Assembly (NCBI RefSeq): GCF_001975825.1
Contig: NZ_MTKN01000027.1
Coordinates: 34,436-98,435, forward strand
Direction of reading: 5' to 3'
Origin: [Flexibacter] sp. ATCC 35208
GTDB lineage: Bacteria; Bacteroidota; Bacteroidia; Chitinophagales; Chitinophagaceae
Length of the DNA: 64,000 bases
Shown here: positions 26,401 to 35,081 of the stretch, piece after piece
Position numbering within the stretch: the stretch's first letter is position 1
How the letters are laid out: each line of letters opens with the position of its first letter
Notes under the pieces: generated by a model
Database searches by the model: none
What the model saw: only the letters and a program-made list of their open reading frames with translations
Told to the model about the DNA's origin: nothing
Position numbers and translations under genes: made by a program

Positions 26401-26555
26401 AGCCATTTATAAATTTCACGTAAGCCTTTATAAATTCCAAGAGTTTGTCTTTGTAAATTCCACAAGGCCTTTATAAATTCCAGCCTTTATGAATTCCACG
26501 AAAGCTATTAAAGCTATTATGTAGATTCCACGTACAATATTTAATAATTCCACGT
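26401..26555. repeat. Degenerate short repeats of the type CCTTTATAAATTCCACG
   Basis: About seven partly decayed units: CATTTATAAATTTCACG (26404), CCTTTATAAATTCCAAG (26425), TCTTTGTAAATTCCACA (26448), CCTTTATAAATTCCAG (26468), CCTTTATGAATTCCACG (26484), TGTAGATTCCACG (26520) and TTAATAATTCCACG (26541). Spacing is irregular, about 17-36 bases. Confidence 0.7.
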
Positions 26556-26600
26556 CAATGAAATCTGGCAAGTGTGTATTGCTGATTTTGTGTGATACTT

Positions 26601-26637
26601 CCCCTGCATAAAAGGATTTATGCAGGGGAATTTTTTT
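26601..26637 (+). terminator. Intrinsic terminator pointing rightwards, no visible gene upstream
   Basis: A perfect 12-bp stem CCCCTGCATAAA (26601-26612) / 26617-26628, loop AGGA, then AATTTTTTTA. The T-run is on the plus strand only, while both flanking genes are on the minus strand. Confidence 0.8.
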
Positions 26638-26757
26638 AGTGGAAAGGGGCAAGAGGGAAGAGAAATAAAAGAGGAATTTTAAATTGCATATAAAGACGCA
26701 TCTTTCCTCCTTAAAAAACAACCCCTTGCATCTTTTGCCGAAGGCAAATACAAATAA

Positions 26758-29700
26758 TTACATATTTCTTCTATACTGCCCACCCACTTCATACAAAGCA
26801 TGCGTGATCTGTCCCAGTGAGCAATACTTCACCGTCTCCATCAACTCAGAAAAAATATTCCCATTCTCAATAACCACCTCTTGTAATTTTTTCAATGCTT
26901 CAACACTTTCCGATGCATGCCGCTGATGAAAAGCCTCCAACGTATGTATCTGAAAATCCTTCTCCTCTTTCGTACTCCTGATCACCTCCGAAGGAATGAT
27001 CGTAGGCGATCCCTTTGCATTCAAAAATGTATTGACCCCAATAATCGGATATGCGCCACTATGCTTCAACGATTCATAATGCAAACTCTCTTCCTGTATC
27101 TTATTCCGCTGATACATCCGCTCCATCGCTCCCAATACCCCGCCTCTCTCTGTAATCCTGTTGAACTCCGCCATCACTGCCTCTTCCACCAGGTCTGTCA
27201 ACTCTTCAATGAAGAAAGACCCCTGTATGGGATTCTCATTTTTGGCAGTCCCTAATTCTCTGTTGATGATCAGTTGTATCGCCATTGCTCTTCGCACACT
27301 CTCTTCAGTAGGCGTAGTAATTGCTTCATCGTATGCATTTGTATGCAGTGAATTACAATTATCATAAATCGCGTATAACGCCTGCAGGGTAGTGCGGATA
27401 TCATTGAAATCTATTTCCTGCGCATGCAGGCTCCGTCCAGACGTTTGTATATGATACTTCAGTTTTTGTGAACGATCATTTCCCTTATACTTGTATTTAA
27501 TGGCCTTGGCCCAGATGCGCCTTGCCACACGCCCGATCACCGCATACTCCGGATCCATTCCATTACTAAAGAAGAACGAAAGGTTCGGTGCAAAATCGTT
27601 GATCTTCATACCCCTGCTCAGGTAATACTCCACATATGTAAACCCATTCGCGAGCGTAAACGCCAGCTGTGTGATGGGATTCGCACCAGCCTCCGCGATA
27701 TGATAACCAGATATACTCACAGCATAAAAATTCCTCACCTTTTCCTCTATGAAATACTGCTGTACATCGCCCATCAACTTCAACGCAAACTCAGTAGAGA
27801 AGATACAGGTATTCTGTGCCTGGTCTTCTTTGAGTATATCTGCCTGCACGGTGCCTCTCACAGCACTCATCGCCTTTGCTTTTATATTGGCATATACATC
27901 GGCAGGCAATACCTTGTCGCCGGAAATACCCAGTAGTTTTAATCCCAATCCATTATTCCCTTCCGGCAGTTCGCCGGCATACTTTGGTCCGTTCTTCAGA
28001 TCTTCGTGAATGCCTTGTTTCGCCATATACTTTTCACACTCCTGATCAATCGCCGCATTCATAAAAAACGCCAGCAGGATGGGAGCGGGGCCATTTATAG
28101 TCATAGATACAGACGTCATGGGGTCGCACAGGTCAAAGCCGCTATAAAGTTTCTTCGCATCATCCACTGTTGCTATGCTCACACCTGAATTTCCCACCTT
28201 GCCATAAATATCCGGTCTGAAACCCGGATCTTCCCCATACAATGTGACACTGTCAAATGCGGTACTCAGGCGCCTTGCCGGCTGACCTGCAGATACATAA
28301 TGGAACCTTTTATTCGTACGTTCCGGTCCTCCTTCTCCTGCAAACATGCGGGTAGGATCTTCACCTTCTCTCTTCATCGGAAATACACCTGCAGCATAAG
28401 GGAATGCCCCCGGTATATTTTCAGTGAGTAACCAGCGCAGCTGATCGCCCCAATCCTTGTAAGTAGGCAGACTGATTCTGGGAATGCGTAAACCGGCAAG
28501 ACTTTCTGTAAAGAGTGGGAGGTTGATTGTCTTCTCTCTTACCGTGAATGAATAGTGATCTCCCTTATATTGTTGTTGTAAAGCAGGCCATTCTTCCAAT
28601 AACTGACTACAATCAGGATGTAGTTCTTTTTTCAACTGATCTGCGATGTTTTGCAATTGTTGTTGTAAGTGCGGTTGTTTGAGCAAACCGATACTACCAT
28701 TCAGCTGGTACAGTTTAGTGGCAATCGTACATTGTTCTTTTACCCAGTTGTCATATTCTTCCAGCGAAGTCACAATTTCTGCAAGGTAGCGTGCCCGTGA
28801 AGGAGGGATGATCTGTGTGCGTGTTGTAGGAGAATGACCGTCATCTTTAGTAGCAGGTAATTTCAATGCCGTCAACAGTTTTTGAAACAACTGGTTGATA
28901 CCTGCATCATTGAACTGTGACGCGATCGTACCCACGATAGGCAAATCACTATCCGCTGCGTTCCACAGCTGGTGTGCTCTTTTGTATTGCCGCTTTACAT
29001 CCTGCAAAGCATCGAGTGCACCGGCTTTATCGAATTTATTGATCGCAATCACATCCGCATAATCCAGCATGTTAATCTTTTCAAGCTGGCTGGCGGCACC
29101 GTATTCAGGTGTCATTACATAGAGCGATACATCGCAGTGATCGATAATAGCCGTATCACTCTGTCCGATACCAGAAGTTTCAAGAATAATGAGGTCAAAA
29201 CGGGCCAGACGGCAGATGTCTATTGCTTCCTGTATATGCGCACTGATGGCCTTATCGCTATCGCGGGTGGCCAGGGAGCGCATATAGGCCCTGGGGTGAT
29301 GTATGGCATTCATGCGGATACGATCTCCCAGCAAGGCGCCACCCGTCTTCTTTTTAGAAGGATCTACTGATATAACAGCAATGGTTTTGTCTGTAAATGC
29401 GTGTAGAAAACGACGTACCAGTTCGTCGGTCACACTACTTTTGCCTGCACCGCCAGTACCTGTTATACCCAGTACCATACTGCCTTTTACAGGTTTTGGC
29501 AGTGACAACTGATCACTTTCGGCAGCAGTGATCGCTGCAGCAATAAGGTGATTGTTTTGCTCCGGTAGTTGAGCTAGTTCGCCATTTAGCTGTTGTAAAG
29601 TCGCGAAGTTGCATTGCCTGATTACATCGGCGATCATGCCTTCCAGCCCCATTTGCCGGCCATCGTCGGGAGAGTAGAGGCGTGTGATGCCATAGGCATG

Positions 29701-30027
29701 CAATTCCTCTATTTCGGAGGGAAGAATGGTACCACCGCCGCCTCCGAATATTTTAATATGTCCGCAGTCTTTTTCGTGCAGCAGGTCATATATGTATTTA
29801 AAGAATTCGACATGCCCGCCCTGGTAAGAGGTGATGGCTATGCCCTGGGCATCTTCCTGTATGGCACAGTCCACAATTTCGGCAGCGGAGCGGTTGTGGC
29901 CCAGGTGAATTACTTCGGCCCCCTGTGATTGCATGATCCTGCGCATGATATTGATCGCTGCATCATGGCCGTCAAAGAGTGCTGCTGCTGTAACTATTCG
30001 AATTTTATGCGCTGGAATATCAGTCAT
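26758..30027 (-). CDS. icmF: Fused isobutyryl-CoA mutase IcmF (B12-dependent, with G-protein chaperone)
   Basis: 1089 residues in three parts. Residues 1-140 bind adenosylcobalamin, with the base-off histidine His21 in LFDGHDAA. Residues 180-420 are a MeaI-type GTPase chaperone with the P-loop GTGGAGKSS (190-198), SVDPSKKKTGGALLGDRIRM and INKFDKAG. From about 530 to the end is the mutase barrel (FPYAAGVFPMKREGEDPTRM, then RLSTAFDSVTLYGEDPG and YGKVGNSGVSIAT). Phe in GVFPMKRE, rather than the Tyr of methylmalonyl-CoA mutase, fits the isobutyryl/butyryl or isovaleryl/pivalyl-CoA specificity of IcmF. Monocistronic, with no cobalamin riboswitch recognised upstream. Confidence 0.95.
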   Translation of the reverse strand: MTDIPAHKIRIVTAAALFDGHDAAINIMRRIMQSQGAEVIHLGHNRSAAEIVDCAIQEDAQGIAITSYQGGHVEFFKYIYDLLHEKDCGHIKIFGGGGGTILPSEIEELHAYGITRLYSPDDGRQMGLEGMIADVIRQCNFATLQQLNGELAQLPEQNNHLIAAAITAAESDQLSLPKPVKGSMVLGITGTGGAGKSSVTDELVRRFLHAFTDKTIAVISVDPSKKKTGGALLGDRIRMNAIHHPRAYMRSLATRDSDKAISAHIQEAIDICRLARFDLIILETSGIGQSDTAIIDHCDVSLYVMTPEYGAASQLEKINMLDYADVIAINKFDKAGALDALQDVKRQYKRAHQLWNAADSDLPIVGTIASQFNDAGINQLFQKLLTALKLPATKDDGHSPTTRTQIIPPSRARYLAEIVTSLEEYDNWVKEQCTIATKLYQLNGSIGLLKQPHLQQQLQNIADQLKKELHPDCSQLLEEWPALQQQYKGDHYSFTVREKTINLPLFTESLAGLRIPRISLPTYKDWGDQLRWLLTENIPGAFPYAAGVFPMKREGEDPTRMFAGEGGPERTNKRFHYVSAGQPARRLSTAFDSVTLYGEDPGFRPDIYGKVGNSGVSIATVDDAKKLYSGFDLCDPMTSVSMTINGPAPILLAFFMNAAIDQECEKYMAKQGIHEDLKNGPKYAGELPEGNNGLGLKLLGISGDKVLPADVYANIKAKAMSAVRGTVQADILKEDQAQNTCIFSTEFALKLMGDVQQYFIEEKVRNFYAVSISGYHIAEAGANPITQLAFTLANGFTYVEYYLSRGMKINDFAPNLSFFFSNGMDPEYAVIGRVARRIWAKAIKYKYKGNDRSQKLKYHIQTSGRSLHAQEIDFNDIRTTLQALYAIYDNCNSLHTNAYDEAITTPTEESVRRAMAIQLIINRELGTAKNENPIQGSFFIEELTDLVEEAVMAEFNRITERGGVLGAMERMYQRNKIQEESLHYESLKHSGAYPIIGVNTFLNAKGSPTIIPSEVIRSTKEEKDFQIHTLEAFHQRHASESVEALKKLQEVVIENGNIFSELMETVKYCSLGQITHALYEVGGQYRRNM

Positions 30028-30197
30028 TTTGCTTTGGTGTTTAACAATAGTGTGGTATCGTGGAATTTTGCTATGTAATTTACAAATTACAGATTACTTA
30101 ATATTCCCGTATTTTTTTATTTTACACTCATTATTCACGTTTATTGACTTGCATTTCCACAAAAAGCGCAAATCGTAATTGAAAACTTATAGCAGAA

Positions 30198-31628
30198 ATG
30201 GTGGCAAGAAGAGACTTTATCAGGAACAGCGGTTTGCTGGCAGGCGCTATAGCGCTGGGATTTCCTAAGGCTGTATTCGCCCATGCAGGATACGTTTCCA
30301 AACGTCCTCCACTGGCAGAACGTAAGTTCACTAGTCAGGCAGTAGAAAAAATGATCGCAAGCATCAAGAAAGAAGTTGCCGATCCGAAGCTGGGCTGGCT
30401 GTTCGAGAACTGTTTTCCAAATACCCTGGACACCACCGTGGTTCACAAGGTAGAAAACGGTCGTCCCGATACCTTTGTATTGACAGGAGATATCCACGCG
30501 ATGTGGTTACGTGACTCGACCGCCCAGGTATGGCCTTACCTGGAGCTGGTAAATGAAGATGAAAAGCTGAAACAGCTGATCGCGGGTGTGGTGAACAGGC
30601 AGACGAAATGCGTGATCATCGATCCTTATGCAAATGCGTTCAACGAGGGGCCTACCGGTTCGGAGTGGGATAGTGACCTGACTGAAATGAAGCCTGAACT
30701 GCATGAAAGAAAATGGGAAATTGACTCTCTGTGCTATACTGTAAGACTGGCATACAACTATTGGAAGAAAACCAATGATGCCAGTGTACTGGACGATACC
30801 CACAAAAAAGCGGCTAAACTGATCGTGAAAACTTTCAAGGAGCAGCAGCGTAAAGATGGTCCTGGTCCTTACCATTTCCAGCGTAATACACCGAAGCAGT
30901 CTGATACTGTAGCCAACAGTGGTTATGGTAGTCCGATCCTGCCAGTAGGTTTGATTGCATCTATGTTCCGTCCATCTGATGATGCGACTGTGTTCCCTTT
31001 CCTGATTCCTTCCAACATGTTTGCAGTAGTATCTCTGCACCAGTTGTCTGAAATCAGTGAAGTGGTGTACAAAGATGCAGCCTTTGCTAAGGAATGTAAA
31101 GATCTGGCAGAAGAGGTAGATAGGGCTATCAAGGCGTATGCGATCGTAGAGCATCCTTCTCTGGGCAAGATGTATGGTTTTGAAGTAGATGGTTTTGGTA
31201 ACCGTTTGTTCCTGGACGATACAAACGTACCAAGTCTGTTGTCTATTCCTTACCTGGGTTATACTACTGCTGATGATCCGTTGTATCAGACAGCGCGCCA
31301 CTTTGTATGGAGTCCTTTCCATTGCTGGTTCTACAGGGGTAAATACGGTGAGGGTGTAGGCAGCCCGCACACCGGAGTAGACAAGATCTGGCCAATGAGT
31401 ATTATCATGAAGGCTTTGACCAGCAGCGATAAGGAAGAAATTGCCGGCTGTCTGAAAACCCTGCGTAATACCGATGGTGAAACCGGGTTTATACATGAAT
31501 CTTATCATAAGGACAATCCTTCAGACTATACCCGTCCATGGTTTGCATGGGTGAATACACTGTTCGGTGAGCTGATTGTGAAAATTCACAATGAGTATCC
31601 TGAACTGCTGAAGCGCAATTATGCGTGA
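30198..31628 (+). CDS. Glycoside hydrolase family 125 (exo-alpha-1,6-mannosidase)
   Basis: A 476-residue secreted enzyme. The N-terminus ARRDFIRNSGLLAGAIALGF has a twin-arginine pattern before the hydrophobic core, suggesting Tat export; cleavage is probably after VFA. The GH125 catalytic domain follows: LTGDIHAMWLRDSTAQVWPY, then NEGPTGSEWDSDLTEMKPEL and the C-terminal motifs GFIHESYHKDNPSDYTRPWF. Members release mannose from alpha-1,6-mannosides of N-glycans or mannan. No SusCD or other mannan genes are near, so it is not in an obvious utilisation locus. Followed by a terminator. Confidence 0.92.
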   Translation: MVARRDFIRNSGLLAGAIALGFPKAVFAHAGYVSKRPPLAERKFTSQAVEKMIASIKKEVADPKLGWLFENCFPNTLDTTVVHKVENGRPDTFVLTGDIHAMWLRDSTAQVWPYLELVNEDEKLKQLIAGVVNRQTKCVIIDPYANAFNEGPTGSEWDSDLTEMKPELHERKWEIDSLCYTVRLAYNYWKKTNDASVLDDTHKKAAKLIVKTFKEQQRKDGPGPYHFQRNTPKQSDTVANSGYGSPILPVGLIASMFRPSDDATVFPFLIPSNMFAVVSLHQLSEISEVVYKDAAFAKECKDLAEEVDRAIKAYAIVEHPSLGKMYGFEVDGFGNRLFLDDTNVPSLLSIPYLGYTTADDPLYQTARHFVWSPFHCWFYRGKYGEGVGSPHTGVDKIWPMSIIMKALTSSDKEEIAGCLKTLRNTDGETGFIHESYHKDNPSDYTRPWFAWVNTLFGELIVKIHNEYPELLKRNYA

Positions 31629-31652
31629 TAGCCTGTGTTTCCTTAAGTATTT

Positions 31653-31697
31653 GCAAAAAATCGCTTTTGCCATTGGCGGAAGCGATTTTTTGCTTTT
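31653..31697 (+). terminator. Intrinsic terminator after GH125
   Basis: A 14-bp perfect stem GCAAAAAATCGCTT (31653-31666) / 31680-31693, then TTTTATT. Confidence 0.85.
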
Positions 31698-31721
31698 ATT
31701 ACAGCCGTTAAATGATAAAAC

Positions 31722-33503
31722 ATGGCCCCTATTGCTATTTATGAAGAACAGATGGATCACTACAAGACGGAACTGGCGAAGTTCAGGCGTCAGTTGAGTC
31801 TTCTGGGATATTTGCGTTTACTCAGTTTTCTGATCATGTTGTTCTTTGGCTACCTGTATTTCCGGGATGCTTTTGCACCCATCTGGTTAGTGCCTATTGT
31901 GCTCATGCTGGTTGTATTTGCAGGTGCGCTGGTATTCTATACGCAGATACAGGACAGGCAAACGCTGGCAAAGACCTTGCTGCATTTGAATGAGAAGGAG
32001 TATCACCTGGCCACTACAGGGGATTCAACGTTTTATGACGGGGCCTTTTTTGTGGATGAAACGCATCCTTATACAGGAGATCTCGATGTGTTCGGACATT
32101 CTTCATTATACAGTCATATGAATCGTGCGGGTACTTTGACAGGTGCTGCCGTGCTGGCGCAATTTTTAAAAGAGCCATGGCTGGGTGTAGAGAAGACGAA
32201 GGAAAGACAGGAGGTTGTGAAGGAACTGGTGCCCAGACTACAATTCAGGCAGTTGCTCACAGCGCAGGGGCAGCTGGCAGGGGAGAAGAGTGATGACCAG
32301 CAGGAGCTGAGACTGTGGCTGGATATGCCGATCCGGTTTATCAATAACCAGTTTGTACAGATCATGAGATGGGTAAGCCCTATACTCAGTCTGGCGGCCA
32401 TCGTGTATTGTGGCATTACTTTAAATATCTACCCATTGCTGGGTGTATTGGCGATTAATGGGTTGATATTAAGACAGTATCTGGTGCACATAAACCGTCA
32501 GCATACTCTGATTACCAGCAAGGAGCGCGTGTTTGCTAAATTTGGGCTGCTGGTGCAGATGATCAACGCTGAGAATTTTGGGCAGGCGGCAATGTTGAAA
32601 AGAGATCAGCAGAAAACGCAGGAGGCAGGTGTCGCCCTAAAACGACTGGCGAGAATTGTGAATACATGGGACCAGCGTCTGAATATGCTGGTGGGTTTAT
32701 TGCTGAACGGATTGGCATTGTATGATCTGCATTGTGCGGTAATATTGGAAAAATGGAAGCTGGAATACAAGGACAAGGTAGCTGGTTGGATGGATGTGAT
32801 TTATGGATTTGAGATCTATAACAGTATGGCTACGTTTGCGTATAATCATCCGGAATTCATTTATCCGGAGGTGAATGATACGCAGTCGAAGCTGACAGGA
32901 AAAGGGATTGGTCATCCGTTAATTCCTGCGGAAGAAAGCGTGAAGAACGATATTATGATTGGTACACCGCAGCAGTTTTTAATTATTACAGGTTCGAATA
33001 TGAGTGGTAAGAGTACATTCCTGCGGAGTGTGGGTAGTAACCTGTTGCTGGCTATGTGCGGGTTGCCGGTGTGTGCGGAGGAGTTTTCCTGTAGTCCTAT
33101 GAAGATCATGACGAGTATGCGGATCAAGGATTCCATCGCGAAGCATACCTCTTATTTCCAGGCGGAGCTGCTGCGGTTGCAGGAGATTGTGAAGGTGTTA
33201 AAATCAGGGGAGAAGGTGTTTATCCTGCTGGATGAGATCCTGAAAGGAACGAACTCAGAAGATAAGTTGTCCGGGTCCCGTAGTCTGATCGCGCATTTCC
33301 TGCAATACAATTGCCTGGGCATGATTGCTACGCACGACCTGGAGCTGGGGCATATGGAAGAGGAGTATCCGGGTAGAGTTAGGAACTATTGTTTTGAGAG
33401 TACGATCAGGGATGAGCAGTTGTTCTTTGATTACCGGATCAGGGAAGGGGTCGCCAGGAATAAAAATGCAACATTCCTGATGAAGAAGATGGAGATAATT
33501 TAA
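31722..33503 (+). CDS. Membrane-anchored MutS-related ATPase
   Basis: 593 residues. N-terminal hydrophobic segments at about 30-47 and 54-73 and another pair near 213-240 predict membrane attachment. The middle is helical and resembles the lever/core of MutS, and residues 410-593 are the MutS ABC-type ATPase: P-loop TGSNMSGKSTFLRS (about 424), the Walker B stretch VFILLDEILKGTNSEDK and ATHDLELGHMEEEYPG. The mismatch-binding domain I is missing. This is the MutS-related family of Bacteroidetes; a role in DNA repair is unproven, and the membrane segments argue for something else. ATG at 31722, with 31749 as alternative. Confidence 0.85.
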   Translation: MAPIAIYEEQMDHYKTELAKFRRQLSLLGYLRLLSFLIMLFFGYLYFRDAFAPIWLVPIVLMLVVFAGALVFYTQIQDRQTLAKTLLHLNEKEYHLATTGDSTFYDGAFFVDETHPYTGDLDVFGHSSLYSHMNRAGTLTGAAVLAQFLKEPWLGVEKTKERQEVVKELVPRLQFRQLLTAQGQLAGEKSDDQQELRLWLDMPIRFINNQFVQIMRWVSPILSLAAIVYCGITLNIYPLLGVLAINGLILRQYLVHINRQHTLITSKERVFAKFGLLVQMINAENFGQAAMLKRDQQKTQEAGVALKRLARIVNTWDQRLNMLVGLLLNGLALYDLHCAVILEKWKLEYKDKVAGWMDVIYGFEIYNSMATFAYNHPEFIYPEVNDTQSKLTGKGIGHPLIPAEESVKNDIMIGTPQQFLIITGSNMSGKSTFLRSVGSNLLLAMCGLPVCAEEFSCSPMKIMTSMRIKDSIAKHTSYFQAELLRLQEIVKVLKSGEKVFILLDEILKGTNSEDKLSGSRSLIAHFLQYNCLGMIATHDLELGHMEEEYPGRVRNYCFESTIRDEQLFFDYRIREGVARNKNATFLMKKMEII

Positions 33504-33549
33504 TTTGCACATGCTAATATAATTAGTATTTTAGCTAAAAATATTAGCT

Positions 33550-34632
33550 ATGACCTTGCCTTTTCAAGAGAGCGTACCGGAGAATCTCTATTATAAAGGA
33601 CGTGGTGCCCAATTAAATCCTAAGAACAAATATCTAAAGAACGAATACGCACAGGAGCATGCTGAGGGCATTGACGAATGGTGGCAGGCAGACGTGCCTA
33701 CCCAGATCCTGGAAGAACACGCTAAAACACTGGTGAATAAAGTGGATAGTCCTGATGTAGGCATGTGGTATAGCATGAATCCCTACCAGGGCTGCGAACA
33801 TGGATGTATCTACTGCTATGCCCGCAATGCCCACCAATTCTGGGGCATGAGCGCCGGTCTTGATTTTGAAAGAAAGATCGTAGTCAAAAAGAACGCACCC
33901 GAACTACTGCGAAAATTCCTCGACAATAAAAGTTGGGTACCCAAGCCCATTTCCATGTCAGGCAATACAGATTGTTACCAGCCGCTGGAACGGAAAATGT
34001 TCCTGACCCGTTCCTTACTACAGATTGCATGGGAATACAAACAGCCCATTGGCATCATTACAAAAAACTCCCTTGTATTACGAGACAAGTATATACTGCA
34101 GCAGATGGCGCAGCATAACCTGGTATGTGTGTATGTATCCATAACAACGGCAGATGAGGATCTGCGTCAGAAAATGGAGCCCCGTACTACCACAGCAGCG
34201 CAGCGATTCAAGATAGTAAAAGAGCTGAGTGAACTGGGGATACCAGTAGGTGTGATGACTGCACCAATGATTCCTGGGTTAAATGATCATGAAATGCCGC
34301 AGCTGTTAGAAATGGCCGCAGCGAATGGCGCTAAATTTGCAGGATATACAGTTGTTCGTTTGAACGATGCCGTGAAGGTGATTTTTAATGACTGGTTATA
34401 CAAAAATTTCCCGGACAGGGCCGACAAAGTGTGGCATCATATCGAAGGGCTGCATGGCGGCCAGGTAAATGACAGCAACTTTGGAAGAAGGATGAGAGGA
34501 GAAGGAAATATGGCAGATCTGATTCGTCAGCAATTCAAAGTACATACGAAGAAGAATGGGTTGAACCAGGAGAAGTTTGAATTCAATACAGAATTGTTTC
34601 AGCGTCCGCAAGTGCAGCTACGTTTGTTTTAG
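33550..34632 (+). CDS. PA0069/Rv2578c family radical SAM protein (spore photoproduct lyase-like)
   Basis: 360 residues. The radical SAM cluster motif is Cys82, Cys86, Cys89 in QGCEHGCIYCYARNAH, followed by ISMSGNTDCYQPLERKM, YVSITTADEDLRQKMEPRTT and GVMTAPMIPGLNDHE, which mark the PA0069/SplB-like group. The enzyme should cleave SAM to a 5-deoxyadenosyl radical; the substrate is not known, though relation to spore photoproduct lyase hints at nucleic acid. The neighbouring MutS-like gene might share a theme but is 46 bases away with no clear coupling. Confidence 0.9.
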   Translation: MTLPFQESVPENLYYKGRGAQLNPKNKYLKNEYAQEHAEGIDEWWQADVPTQILEEHAKTLVNKVDSPDVGMWYSMNPYQGCEHGCIYCYARNAHQFWGMSAGLDFERKIVVKKNAPELLRKFLDNKSWVPKPISMSGNTDCYQPLERKMFLTRSLLQIAWEYKQPIGIITKNSLVLRDKYILQQMAQHNLVCVYVSITTADEDLRQKMEPRTTTAAQRFKIVKELSELGIPVGVMTAPMIPGLNDHEMPQLLEMAAANGAKFAGYTVVRLNDAVKVIFNDWLYKNFPDRADKVWHHIEGLHGGQVNDSNFGRRMRGEGNMADLIRQQFKVHTKKNGLNQEKFEFNTELFQRPQVQLRLF

Positions 34633-34699
34633 CACATATCATTGCTACTGATTATATTAGATTGCTCTATAAAAAATTAGAAAAAATTTATTAAAGAAT

Positions 34700-34732
34700 A
34701 TTGCAGAAATAAAAAAATAAAAAATATCTTTG
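34700..34732 (+). promoter_or_regulatory. Promoter of the cysteine-rich micro-ORF unit
   Basis: -7 element TATCTTTG at 34725-34732 and ATTG at 34700-34703 as a -33 element, 21 bases apart. The expected start of transcription is near 34739, 14 bases before the micro-ORF ATG. Confidence 0.6.
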
Positions 34733-34752
34733 TGGAGCAATAAAAAAGATAA

Positions 34753-34842
34753 ATGAAACGCAGTCCAAAACATATTAATTCAGCGATGTCCTGTAAGCAA
34801 AAGCAGGCCAGCTGTGGGTTGCGGGATTGTTGCACCAATTGA
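34753..34842 (+). CDS. Cysteine-rich 29-residue micro-ORF, possible leader peptide
   Basis: ATG at 34753 to TGA at 34842 codes MKRSPKHINSAMSC and then KQKQASCGLRDCCTN: four cysteines (14, 21, 26, 27) in 29 residues, basic start. It has its own TAnnTTTG promoter and intrinsic terminator. TGCGGGA in codons 23-25 (34820-34826) repeats the right arm of that terminator (34892-34898), so the left arm (34880-34886) could pair with either; this is the layout of an attenuator. No gene of sulfur or cysteine metabolism follows in the window. It may instead be a small secreted or toxin-like peptide, or chance in a small RNA. Confidence 0.4.
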   Translation: MKRSPKHINSAMSCKQKQASCGLRDCCTN

Positions 34843-34875
34843 TAACAAAGAAATAACTTATCAAATGATAAAACA

Positions 34876-34908
34876 AAAGTCCCGCAGATAATGCGGGACT
34901 TTTTGCTT
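34876..34908 (+). terminator. Intrinsic terminator of the micro-ORF unit
   Basis: An 11-bp perfect stem AAAGTCCCGCA (34876-34886) / 34892-34902, loop GATAA, then TTTTTGCTTTTT. Its left arm has a second possible partner upstream at 34819-34828. Confidence 0.9.
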
Positions 34909-34966
34909 TTTAAGCACTGAAATGAAGATGACTGAGTTAGATAAGGAATCGATACAGACAACTGTT

Positions 34967-35081
34967 ATGTGTATATACTATCCAGGAAAGCTGGCAGTAT
35001 CTGCGCGATGGATCGCATTGGCTTCTACGGGGCCGAATGGGCTAGGTATGTACTGACATAAGTAGACTTATGTATATACAC
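34967..35081 (+). ncRNA. Structured RNA candidate overlapping a second 29-codon ORF
   Basis: A 10-bp perfect closing stem GTGTATATAC (34969-34978) / GTATATACAC (35072-35081) encloses hairpins CCAG/CTGG (34982-34994), GCGA/TCGC (35005-35016), TTGGC/GCCGA (35018-35036), a stem CAGTA/TACTG (34995-34999 / 35051-35055) and ACATAAG/CTTATGT (35056-35073). The last overlaps the closing stem, so the two exclude each other. A terminator follows at once. The same stretch reads as an ORF from ATG 34967 to TGA 35056 (MCIYYPGKLAVSARWI, then ALASTGPNGLGMY). I cannot match it to a known riboswitch or small RNA family. Confidence 0.4.

Larger units (their letters stand above)
26087..26757. other. Long intergenic gap between ligA and icmF ends
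   Basis: 671 bases without a convincing gene. It holds the ligA promoter region, an A/T-rich stretch, a block of decayed repeats (26401-26555) and an intrinsic terminator that points rightwards (26601-26637) with no rightward gene before it. Tiny ORFs at 26215 (15 codons) and 26330 (21 codons) have no support. Confidence 0.7.

Noticed and set aside
26401..26555. CRISPR array
   Set aside because: Units are short, diverged and irregularly spaced, with no uniform spacers and no cas genes.
26428..26721. Minus-strand ORF of 97 codons in the ligA-icmF gap
   Set aside because: It reads through the decayed repeats and the terminator hairpin and has no recognisable domain or start signal.
34967..35081. 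tRNA, tmRNA, 6S or SRP RNA at this site
   Set aside because: No T-loop GTTCGA motif, no cloverleaf, no SRP tetraloop region and no rod-like 6S fold could be matched.
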